Assembly: GCA_030431355.1 (NCBI GenBank)
Contig: JAUIJG010000036.1
Location: forward strand, 1-20,066
Length of the DNA: 20,066 bases
Source: a bacterium
Lineage (GTDB): Bacteria; Cyanobacteriota; Vampirovibrionia; Obscuribacterales; Obscuribacteraceae
Reading direction: 5' to 3'
The translations under genes and the position numbers were made by a program. Of this stretch, positions 13,911 through 20,066 are shown piece after piece. The notes beneath the pieces are model-generated. The model saw only the letters and a list, made by a program, of their open reading frames with translations. It did no database searches and was not told the origin of the DNA. The stretch's first letter is position 1. The number at the start of each line of letters is the position of its first letter.

Positions 13911-15251
13911 TTATATCTGGTAGGAATAGAAGAGCAATTTCTCTTCTTCTTCCTGGCGATTGAGCCTGAAAGGAAATCCCCGGGTGAAGGATTGCTCCAC
14001 CCATTCAATGGCAAAAATCTGATTGCCGGTTTGCCAGGTGATGCTCCCTAGAATTTCGCCAGATTCTAAATCAACGGCATGAATTCCGCAAACACTCTCG
14101 TTTACATCAAGGCCGGGTGCGTACTGGGAAAATCGGGGAATTATTCTTGAAGTTCCGACGAAAGCCACATTTTTACAGGCGCTAAGCCCCCTGGTCCAGC
14201 CAGGAAGTTTTGCCGCTACTTCGAAGGAACCGTCTTTACAATGGACCAATTGTCCGTAGCCGCTGTTGTCCACCCAAACGTCTCCATTTATGAGCCGAGC
14301 TGAGTGAGGTCTGGTCAGTCCCCGGGCAATCGGCTCCCGGGTTGAACCGCTGAAAACCACTCCCCTCTTGTCCACCGGGTAATCCGGATGACCGGGGCGC
14401 AGCTCTTCAATAGCGGTTGAAGATGCCGAAAAATAGGACTCCTCGATACTGGGACCGGCGGCGATTGAATTAAGCTGGATATGATTTTGTTCAAATACCG
14501 GCTTCTTATCTTCTTGTTCAATACAAGCTGGCCACCATACTCTTTCCCACGCTGGTCTATCATCGCCTGCATCAAGGTTAAGCTTGATCACCGCGTTGTG
14601 ACCCACAGCGTTCGCATATAGTGAGCCGTCTACCATGGCGAGGTCATGCATGTACATGCAGCCGGGTAAAAAGTTGGAGCGGATGGGAAGTAGAGGAGAC
14701 TCCTCCAGGGTGCCTGCCAGGGATTCGGTCATCGTCGCGTCCATTCTGGACATGGACTGATTAACCGGTTTAAGAGCGAAGATCTGATTAGGATTTCTGG
14801 TGCTTGCCACATGGATCAAGCCGTTTTGCCTGTCCACCGCCAGTCCGGAAGGATGGGGCATATTGAAAAAGGAGATTTGTGGCTTGGCTGTCTTTTTGTC
14901 TGCGGTAATTGCTAGAAGAAGGTGCTCGTATTCTCTGCTTACTAAAATGGTTATATCAAGGTTTGCGAGAGTTTCGAAGAACTCACCGGATGTTTCATAG
15001 GACAACAGCTCCGGATCGGTCTGTCCGGCTTGTTCCCAATGGCTCGTTACCTGAGCGCTGTCACGCCACTGTGCATGGTGCCTAGACCAGAGCTCGTCGA
15101 GATCTCTTCCGCTTTTGGAATCCGCTTTTTCGTTCTGAGGCGTATTGATACCAGTCCCGGTGGTGTTCTCTTGCGCTAATCCGGACTTTTTACTGGTGGC
15201 ATTAGTGGTGGCTTCGCTGGGTTGGATCACCGCTTTCTCGATTGCCTCCAC
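13911..15251 (-). CDS. TIGR03032 / DUF4915 family protein (beta-propeller-like)
   Basis: A 446-residue protein whose residues 90-430 show the TIGR03032/DUF4915 pattern: MHDLAMVDGSLYANAVG, QNHIQLNSIA, RGVVFSGSTREPIARGLTRPHSAR, VWVDNSGYGQLVHC, LPGWTRGLSA, VAFVGTSRIIPRFS and CGIHAVDLESGEILGSI. The repeated hydrophobic-strand blocks suggest a beta-propeller. The family has no settled function that I know of; members often sit near glycan or sulfotransferase genes. The first 50 residues are Ser/Thr/Asn/Lys-rich and look disordered; no signal peptide is seen, so it is probably cytoplasmic. The start is GTG 15251, overlapping the GT2-like gene by 25 bases; GTG 15230, sharing GTGA with that gene's stop, is an alternative with a distant GGAGG. 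Translational coupling is likely. Confidence 0.8.
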   Translation of the reverse strand: MEAIEKAVIQPSEATTNATSKKSGLAQENTTGTGINTPQNEKADSKSGRDLDELWSRHHAQWRDSAQVTSHWEQAGQTDPELLSYETSGEFFETLANLDITILVSREYEHLLLAITADKKTAKPQISFFNMPHPSGLAVDRQNGLIHVASTRNPNQIFALKPVNQSMSRMDATMTESLAGTLEESPLLPIRSNFLPGCMYMHDLAMVDGSLYANAVGHNAVIKLNLDAGDDRPAWERVWWPACIEQEDKKPVFEQNHIQLNSIAAGPSIEESYFSASSTAIEELRPGHPDYPVDKRGVVFSGSTREPIARGLTRPHSARLINGDVWVDNSGYGQLVHCKDGSFEVAAKLPGWTRGLSACKNVAFVGTSRIIPRFSQYAPGLDVNESVCGIHAVDLESGEILGSITWQTGNQIFAIEWVEQSFTRGFPFRLNRQEEEEKLLFYSYQI

Positions 15252-15967
15252 AACTCATAAACGCCCCAGTACATCTTGAATGCTGAGTTGTAGTTTGTGG
15301 TGGATTGTCCACCGTGCCTTTTTGTGGATAGCACCGGCACTTCCACTACAGGATAACCTTCTTGTCTGCAGATCATGTTGAACTCTGCGTCTATGAGATC
15401 ATCGTCCCTTTCCAGATCGAGAAGTTTTTCAAACTTGCGGGGAAAAATTTTGGGAGTTCCGTTGATATCCCAGGTGGGCAGGTCAAACAAGGCTCTGGCT
15501 TCCAGGTTATAGAGCAGGGAGCCCAATCTTCTTCTCCAGTTGTCCCGGATTTTTCGGTTCGCTTTTACGACCACGTCAGGGTAAGCGATGGCGTACATCA
15601 GAGTGAGGGATAGAATTTCCGGGCTGGTTCTTGCTGAATTCGTGTAACAGATGAGGTCTCCTTGAGCCACTTTGAGCCCATGCTTGACCGCCCTACCCCA
15701 GCCACCATTATCTATATTGGTCCAGACAACTTTCTTGTCTCGATCAGCCAGGTTGGAGCAGACGGCTTTGGAGTTGTCCTTGCAAGCGTTGGTGACAAGC
15801 ATCAGCTCATAGCCGACCGGAAGACGGTCCAGGACTTCCTGGTACTCTTTGACGATGCGTTCGATGTGGTCCGCTTGATTGTAGACCGGCAGAATTATAG
15901 AAACGCTGTCGATACCTTTTTTCTCTAACTTCTCAGAGTTTGTGCGAGTAAGCAGTTCGGTGTTCAC
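15227..15967 (-). CDS. GT2-like glycosyltransferase with degenerate sugar-nucleotide motifs
   Basis: A 246-residue single-domain protein with the GT-A fold pattern of polyprenyl-phosphate mannose synthase relatives: SVSIILPVYNQADHIERIV (21-39), NGGWGRAVKHGLKVAQGD (87-104) and CRQEGYPVVEVPVLSTKRHGG near the C-terminus. No C-terminal membrane segments follow. Two hallmark sites are changed. VDDGSxDxT is replaced by VTNACKDNS (58-66), and the metal-binding DxD after the QGD is replaced by TNSARTSPE (109-117). The protein may bind a different donor, work without metal, or be a non-catalytic partner. The start is GTG 15967, with AGGA eight bases upstream overlapping the previous gene's stop; a longer frame to 16051 overlaps the transketolase and lacks support. 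Packed between tkt and DUF4915 genes in one unit. Confidence 0.82.
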   Translation of the reverse strand: MNTELLTRTNSEKLEKKGIDSVSIILPVYNQADHIERIVKEYQEVLDRLPVGYELMLVTNACKDNSKAVCSNLADRDKKVVWTNIDNGGWGRAVKHGLKVAQGDLICYTNSARTSPEILSLTLMYAIAYPDVVVKANRKIRDNWRRRLGSLLYNLEARALFDLPTWDINGTPKIFPRKFEKLLDLERDDDLIDAEFNMICRQEGYPVVEVPVLSTKRHGGQSTTNYNSAFKMYWGVYELWRQSRKR

Positions 15968-15977
15968 TTTGAAATTC

Positions 15978-16907
15978 CTATGAAATGAGGGCTCCGACCG
16001 CATCTCTGGCGGTCTCAACAATTTTGTCCCTGGAGATACCGTATTTCTCATGCAGGTAATTCTGGGAACCGGTCAAACCATCGGGGGATTCTTTCAGGGC
16101 CGCTCTAATCACTCTTGTGTTGAGGTTATTCTCAGCTACCACTTCGCAGATCAAAGAGCCGAGTCCTCCGCACACATAGTGAGCTTCGACAGTAACTACG
16201 GTTGAATAATCTTTGAGCGCCTGGACCAGAGCTTCCACGGGAGCTGGATTCAAGGTTGATACCACCAGATGGCCGCAAGAGATACCGCTTTCGTTTAGAA
16301 TCTCTACCGCTTCGGCGGTTTCAACAGCTATGGCTCCCATTGAGACGACCAAGATATCCTTGCCTTCTTTGACTTTTTGGACACCGTTGAAGTCAAACTT
16401 TCCTTCCAGGGCAGGAACTATGGGTTTATCGTTTTTGCCCAGCCGATAATAGATTGGACCTTTCATGTCCCAGGTCTCTTCTAAAATGGTTTCGGTTTGT
16501 CTGGAATCAGCTGGTGCCAGTACGGTCATACCAGGCTGAACCCTCATTATGCCTACGTCTTCCAGACCATAGTGGGTGGCTCCGTTATGACCATATTCGA
16601 AACCGCCGCCGATACCAACTACCCTGATGGGAAGATGGTTGAGAATGGCACCATTGCGAATGAATTCGTAGGGGCGCAGGGTCGCGAAGGTGACGATGGA
16701 GTAAACAAATGGAATGAAGCCGGCTTCTGCAAGACCGGTGGCAACTCCCACCATGTTTTGTTCCGCGGCGCCCATGTTGTAGAAGCGTTCCGGATGTCTG
16801 TCCGAAAAAGGCTCCAGAGCCATAAAACCCAGGTCTCCGGTGAGTAAGCAGATTCTTTTATCCTTCTCAGCCAGATCGGCTAACTTTCGGGCAAAAGCAC
16901 CACGCAT
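15978..16907 (-). CDS. Transketolase, C-terminal subunit (pyrimidine-binding and C-terminal domains)
   Basis: A 309-residue protein equal to the second half of a full transketolase. It opens with RGAFARKLADLAEKDKRI and ends in a complete C-terminal domain (HYVCGGLGSLICEVV, SRDKIVETARDAV). Glu49 in FYNMGAAEQNMVGVATGLA is the conserved glutamate that activates the thiamine ring. FVYSIVTFATLRPYEFIRN and YGHNGATHYGLEDVG follow the family. With the upstream subunit it should form an alpha2-beta2 thiamine-diphosphate enzyme moving two-carbon ketol units between sugars. Its ATG 16907 overlaps the TAA of the upstream gene as TAATG, so expression is coupled. Position in a glycan cluster suggests a special sugar substrate rather than, or besides, the pentose phosphate pathway; that part is inference. 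Confidence 0.9.
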   Translation of the reverse strand: MRGAFARKLADLAEKDKRICLLTGDLGFMALEPFSDRHPERFYNMGAAEQNMVGVATGLAEAGFIPFVYSIVTFATLRPYEFIRNGAILNHLPIRVVGIGGGFEYGHNGATHYGLEDVGIMRVQPGMTVLAPADSRQTETILEETWDMKGPIYYRLGKNDKPIVPALEGKFDFNGVQKVKEGKDILVVSMGAIAVETAEAVEILNESGISCGHLVVSTLNPAPVEALVQALKDYSTVVTVEAHYVCGGLGSLICEVVAENNLNTRVIRAALKESPDGLTGSQNYLHEKYGISRDKIVETARDAVGALIS

Positions 16908-17782
16908 TATCCTGCTACCTCCGCCATCGCTTCTTGATACTGTTCGTCATTGAGGGGAAGATAATGCCACTTAATCTGGTTTTCCATGAAAGAGACACCT
17001 TTTCCGAAGGTTGTGTGAGCCACCAGAACATGAGGCTTTCCGGAAGAATCTTCGTAGTCAAATTCCTTCATAACATCCAGCATCTCAGGGATATTATGAC
17101 CATCCACATCAAACGCATCCCAACCGAAGGATCTAAATTTGTTGGAGACCGGTGAAAGGTCCATCACGTCTTTGGTATAGCCAAGGGCCTGTTGACCGTT
17201 CAAGTCGACCATGACAGTCAGGTTTGAAAGCCTATGCTGGGCGGCGAACATGATTGCTTCCCATGAAGAACCCTCATTTAGCTCGGCATCGCTCATGAGA
17301 ACATAGATTCTGCGTTTTGAATTTTGCATTCTGGCTGCCAGGGCTGCTCCCACCCCATAGGAAAGTCCCTGTCCGAGCGAACCTGTGGCAAAATCTACCC
17401 ACTCCAGGCAATGTTCCGGGTGGACTCCGAGTTTGGAGCCTTCCCCGCAAAAGGTATTGAGTTCGTCTTCTGAAATATAGCCCTTGAGAAAGAGGCTGCC
17501 GTATAGAGCGAGAGCAGCGTGACCTTTGGCGAGAACAAAGCGATCTCTATCGGGGTCCTTTGTTTCGGAGGTAGGGATTCTCAGAACATAGCCATAAAGG
17601 GTCCAGATCAGGTCTGCTATGGATAGGGCTGAGCCTATGTGACCGACACCGGCTCGTTTTGATTGGCTGAGAATAAGCTCTCTCAGTTTTCTGGCTGAAT
17701 CGGTCGGATTTACTGCCGTGGCGGCTGTTACAGCCTCCGGTGTTCTACTTGAGGTCATGTTATCTTTTGAATGCTCTTTCAT
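16907..17782 (-). CDS. Transketolase, N-terminal subunit (TPP-binding domain)
   Basis: A 291-residue protein equal to the first half of transketolase, binding thiamine diphosphate and Mg2+. Family landmarks are KRAGVGHIGSALSIADLIWTL (42-62, with His48), FVLAKGHAALALYG (His88), GVHPEH, TGSLGQGLSYGVGAALA and the diphosphate motif from Asp165 (SDAELNEGSSWEA) to Asn195 (VDLNGQQ). The usual GDG at the motif start is SDA here, a change I believe also occurs among other split transketolases. The first 25 residues are a non-conserved, Thr/Ala-rich tail. ATG 17782 has no strong ribosome site; ATG 17758 is an alternative. It is the first gene of the tight unit running to the sulfotransferase, after a 151-base gap that should hold its promoter. 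Confidence 0.9.
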   Translation of the reverse strand: MKEHSKDNMTSSRTPEAVTAATAVNPTDSARKLRELILSQSKRAGVGHIGSALSIADLIWTLYGYVLRIPTSETKDPDRDRFVLAKGHAALALYGSLFLKGYISEDELNTFCGEGSKLGVHPEHCLEWVDFATGSLGQGLSYGVGAALAARMQNSKRRIYVLMSDAELNEGSSWEAIMFAAQHRLSNLTVMVDLNGQQALGYTKDVMDLSPVSNKFRSFGWDAFDVDGHNIPEMLDVMKEFDYEDSSGKPHVLVAHTTFGKGVSFMENQIKWHYLPLNDEQYQEAMAEVAG

Positions 17783-17866
17783 CGGCTCGTTTTAGACTAC
17801 GAAATGCCTGCCAAGTGTATCGCATGGACAGTTGTCGAAGCCTTATATATGTAGCTGTTTTCATCA

Positions 17867-17886
17867 AATAAGGCTAAAACCTTATT
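17867..17886 (-). terminator. Weak hairpin between the SGNH-like and transketolase genes
   Basis: AATAAGG and CCTTATT form a seven-base stem with a six-base loop, about 50 bases after the stop of the SGNH-like gene on the minus strand. The stem is AT-rich and the tail short (TTTG), so it may only attenuate. A TATATAAGG lies 17 bases further on and could be part of a promoter for the transketolase genes. Confidence 0.25.
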
Positions 17887-17933
17887 CAAGATCATAGAAA
17901 GATTAGACCGTTCTAAATTGAAAGTCCGGGATC

Positions 17934-19163
17934 TTACATCCAGTTTCTTTTGTCCAGGGTGCCTACCAGGCGGTCCTGAACCTTCTTGCCGCCGACAGCG
18001 TTGCAATGGACAGAGTCGGTGAAATCAGAAAGGGTGCAGGTTTTCCCGTCGTTTAAGTCGAGGAAGCTGGCGCTTGAACTTCGGTCCGCCAGGGTCGACA
18101 CCTCTTTTAAATAATGTCCGTAGAGATTGTTTTTAAGAAGATTCTTGTTCTGTTGCGTGATAGGCATATTAACAATCAGGAGTTTTATCTTTTCTCTTTC
18201 GCAAAGAGAGATAAAGTCCTTCAGATGATCCAGCTCTTTAGAGAAGCGTTTTAAATCAGGGGGATTGTAACGCACGTTGTAAAGAGCGAGGTCGGCCGCA
18301 AGTTTGTCCGGTGCCTGATGTTCGTCGGGAGAGCTTGGTCTCTTGCCGGGGAAAAGCTCCTCAGCTGTCTCAAATTCACATGGGTCTTGTTGTGCACCGT
18401 TTGTAGAGGAAGGGGCTGAACCGCCATTCTTTTTCAGGGCTTCTCTGGCAGCTACTCTTTGCTGGGCCGCGTATATCGTCGGGGCTCTATCAAGTTTGTA
18501 GCAAGTATAGTTTACAAAGAAGCTTTTGTAGTCTGATTTTTCCCGGTAATAATTCCAGAACTGGGAGAAGAAAACATCCCTTTTCTCATCGAAACTCAGC
18601 TCACTATCGAGCAGGTCGTCAAAAGTGCGCCATTTTGTGAGAACTTCGGCAATAGGAGTAACCTGAGGATAGGTATTGTCCTGAAAAGTACGGGGACCGA
18701 TTCCATAGATGATAGCCCGGGGGTGTTTACCGCATAAAAGAGCTTTTTCCAGCACCAGTGAAGCGTCCGAGGCCATCGCACCGGCGCTGGTTAAATTGAA
18801 TACTTCTATATCGCTACCATGCTTTTTGCTGAGTAGTTCTTTCAGGTAGACCGCTCCGGTATAGCGGCGGATCTTTTCTATGCTTTTCGTATCCACTGCT
18901 TTTGCGTATTCAGCGTCCCACATAGCGATAGTCATCATCGGCAAAGAGGACCCCATCACCAGAACGTCGGGATTGTTGCCGCTTTTTAAGAACGTTGGAA
19001 TTTTTGAGAGAATCGGGTTGCGGCTCAGGGGCATGTAATTGAAGTTGCGTATCTGCTTAAGTGGATCAAGCGTGCCCAGAGAAGAATCCAGTATCACAAG
19101 TGATACCAGCACCCATAGAAAAGGTGAGCTTATGATTCTTCTAGCCGGGGAAATAATCTTCAA
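17934..19163 (-). CDS. SGNH/AlgX-like membrane-anchored protein, partner of the MBOAT
   Basis: About 409 residues, with one N-terminal membrane segment (FLWVLVSLVILDSSL) and a large domain likely outside the membrane. VLVMGSSLPMM (near 67-77) takes the place of the GDS block of SGNH hydrolases, and DFTDSVHCN near the C-terminus supplies the Asp-x-x-His pair. Asn in FNLTSAGA may fill the remaining position. Such proteins (DltD, AlgJ/AlgX, PatB-like) take acyl groups from an MBOAT and place them on extracytoplasmic glycans. The gene follows the MBOAT gene directly, which supports this role. The insert around 250-300 is Pro/Ser-rich and low in complexity. I prefer TTG 19163, with GAGGA five bases upstream, over TTG 19175, which has no ribosome site. 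No close family was recognised beyond the fold. Confidence 0.72.
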   Translation of the reverse strand: MKIISPARRIISSPFLWVLVSLVILDSSLGTLDPLKQIRNFNYMPLSRNPILSKIPTFLKSGNNPDVLVMGSSLPMMTIAMWDAEYAKAVDTKSIEKIRRYTGAVYLKELLSKKHGSDIEVFNLTSAGAMASDASLVLEKALLCGKHPRAIIYGIGPRTFQDNTYPQVTPIAEVLTKWRTFDDLLDSELSFDEKRDVFFSQFWNYYREKSDYKSFFVNYTCYKLDRAPTIYAAQQRVAAREALKKNGGSAPSSTNGAQQDPCEFETAEELFPGKRPSSPDEHQAPDKLAADLALYNVRYNPPDLKRFSKELDHLKDFISLCEREKIKLLIVNMPITQQNKNLLKNNLYGHYLKEVSTLADRSSSASFLDLNDGKTCTLSDFTDSVHCNAVGGKKVQDRLVGTLDKRNWM

Positions 19164-19184
19164 GCGAATCCTCAATTAAAAAGC

Positions 19185-20066
19185 TTAGAATTGGAAGTAG
19201 ATGAAGGGTTGGGAGCCATCGGGAAGAAAGGTCACCATCACCATCACAAGAATGGCGCAGAAGACCCCTTTTAGCGGGGCTGGAGCCTTTTTGAAAATCC
19301 CTTTTTCATTAAGGTGGCTGAATGGAATGTTGGCGAGCACTAGGGCCAGGGTTATGGTGCCCGAGACAAGGACAATGACAGGCAGGTGATCTTGAAGCAG
19401 CACCAGACTTTCCGGTTTGAGAACCGAGCCCATGCTTCTTGGCGACAACATTTTGCCTGTGATACTGAAGGCGGTGCCAATGTCTGTAACTCTGAAAAAT
19501 ACCCAGCCGATGCAGACAACGTGGAAGGTGAATACTATGGAGAAAATATTGAAGAGCTTGCTCTTGCATATTTCGGTGAAGCGCTCGCTCTTTTCTTTCA
19601 GTTCGGTGAATTCCCGGTGAATGGCAAGGGCCAGACCGTGATAGATTCCCCAGACCACGAAGTTCCAGGAGGCGCCGTGCCAGAGCCCGCCAAGCGCCAT
19701 GGTAAGAAACAGGTTTCTCTGGGTGGCCCACTTGCCTCCCCGGGACCCACCCAGAGGAATGTAGAGATAGTCTCTTAACCAGGTGGAAAGCGAGATATGC
19801 CAGCGATGCCAGAAATTGGAGACATTGTTGGCGATATACGGCATGTTGAAGTTGATGGGGATGTTATAGCCGAACAACCTGGCTGAACCCCGGGCTATAT
19901 CGGTATAACCGGAGAAGTCAAAGTAAATCTGGAAGGCGAATGCATAAGCTATTAACCAGAGCTCAGGCGCGCTGAAAGCTCCCGGTACTTTATAGCCCAT
20001 GTCGACAAAGGTGGCCAGGTTGTCGGCAAGCAAAACCTTCTTGGCCATACCGAGAATGATAAGGGG
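19185..20066 (-). CDS. MBOAT-family membrane O-acyltransferase (AlgI/DltB-like), N-terminus cut by window edge
   Basis: The frame is open to the right edge and holds 293 residues of a protein usually about 470-500 long. It includes six residues before the first ATG at 20048 (PLIILG, then MAKKVLLADNLA), so that ATG is internal. Family landmarks are FDFSGYTDIARGSARLFGY, PYIANNVSNFWHRWHISLSTW-LRDYLYIPLGGSR and GGLWHGASWNFVVWGIYHG, the last with the catalytic histidine. Several membrane segments follow. These enzymes move acyl groups (acetyl, D-alanyl and others) across the cytoplasmic membrane for transfer to surface polymers. The SGNH-like gene begins about 20 bases after its stop, forming the usual two-part acylation machine. 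The match is closest in style to AlgI-type polysaccharide O-acetylation proteins. Confidence 0.93.
   Translation of the reverse strand, partial: PLIILGMAKKVLLADNLATFVDMGYKVPGAFSAPELWLIAYAFAFQIYFDFSGYTDIARGSARLFGYNIPINFNMPYIANNVSNFWHRWHISLSTWLRDYLYIPLGGSRGGKWATQRNLFLTMALGGLWHGASWNFVVWGIYHGLALAIHREFTELKEKSERFTEICKSKLFNIFSIVFTFHVVCIGWVFFRVTDIGTAFSITGKMLSPRSMGSVLKPESLVLLQDHLPVIVLVSGTITLALVLANIPFSHLNEKGIFKKAPAPLKGVFCAILVMVMVTFLPDGSQPFIYFQF

Noticed and set aside
12916..14004. Longer sulfotransferase frame starting at 14004
   Set aside because: The extra 46 residues run through the end of the DUF4915 gene and match no family; ATG 13866 has GGAGAG nine bases upstream.
15227..16051. Longer GT2-like frame starting at 16051
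   Set aside because: The extension lies inside the transketolase C-terminal gene; GTG 15967 has a good AGGA site at the stop of that gene.

Overview
The window reads as ordinary, well-spaced bacterial chromosome of medium GC. Peptidoglycan genes (murD, ftsW, murG), a YebC/PmpR-type regulator, glutamyl-tRNA synthetase and an RlpA-like secreted protein mark it as a cell-wall-bearing bacterium, most likely Gram-negative. Many genes start with GTG or TTG, and most starts have GGAG/AGGA-type ribosome binding sites. Protein style and gene mix would suit the non-photosynthetic relatives of Cyanobacteria (Vampirovibrionia/Melainabacteria), but that is an impression, not proof. No tRNA, rRNA, CRISPR, transposase or phage gene was seen.

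Region 1 (1-3636, minus strand): yebC/pmpR, then a 658-base stretch without a gene, then an RlpA-like double-psi beta-barrel protein, then gltX, cut by the left edge. Region 2 (3637-4014): a divergent intergenic region with several perfect palindromes. Region 3 (4015-9927, plus strand): an exported TPR protein with its own terminator, then murD-ftsW-murG for lipid II synthesis and septal glycan polymerisation. murD has no ribosome binding site and may be read leaderless. Region 4 (9928-11811): three small unrecognised genes separated by long AT-rich non-coding DNA. This stretch holds a 30-base perfect palindrome and a possible branched structured RNA ending in a T-run.

Region 5 (11801-20066, minus strand, read from the right edge): a surface-glycan type cluster. 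It holds an AlgI/DltB-like MBOAT acyltransferase (cut by the edge), an SGNH-like membrane-anchored partner, a two-gene (split) transketolase, a GT2-like protein with both nucleotide-sugar motifs degraded, a TIGR03032/DUF4915 protein, a sulfotransferase-like protein and an NAD-dependent sugar epimerase/dehydratase. The genes from the transketolase to the sulfotransferase are tightly packed or overlapping and look like one transcription unit ended by a strong terminator at 12845-12886. Together they suggest assembly and decoration (acylation, possibly sulfation) of an unusual extracytoplasmic glycan. This is the most likely place for something undescribed.
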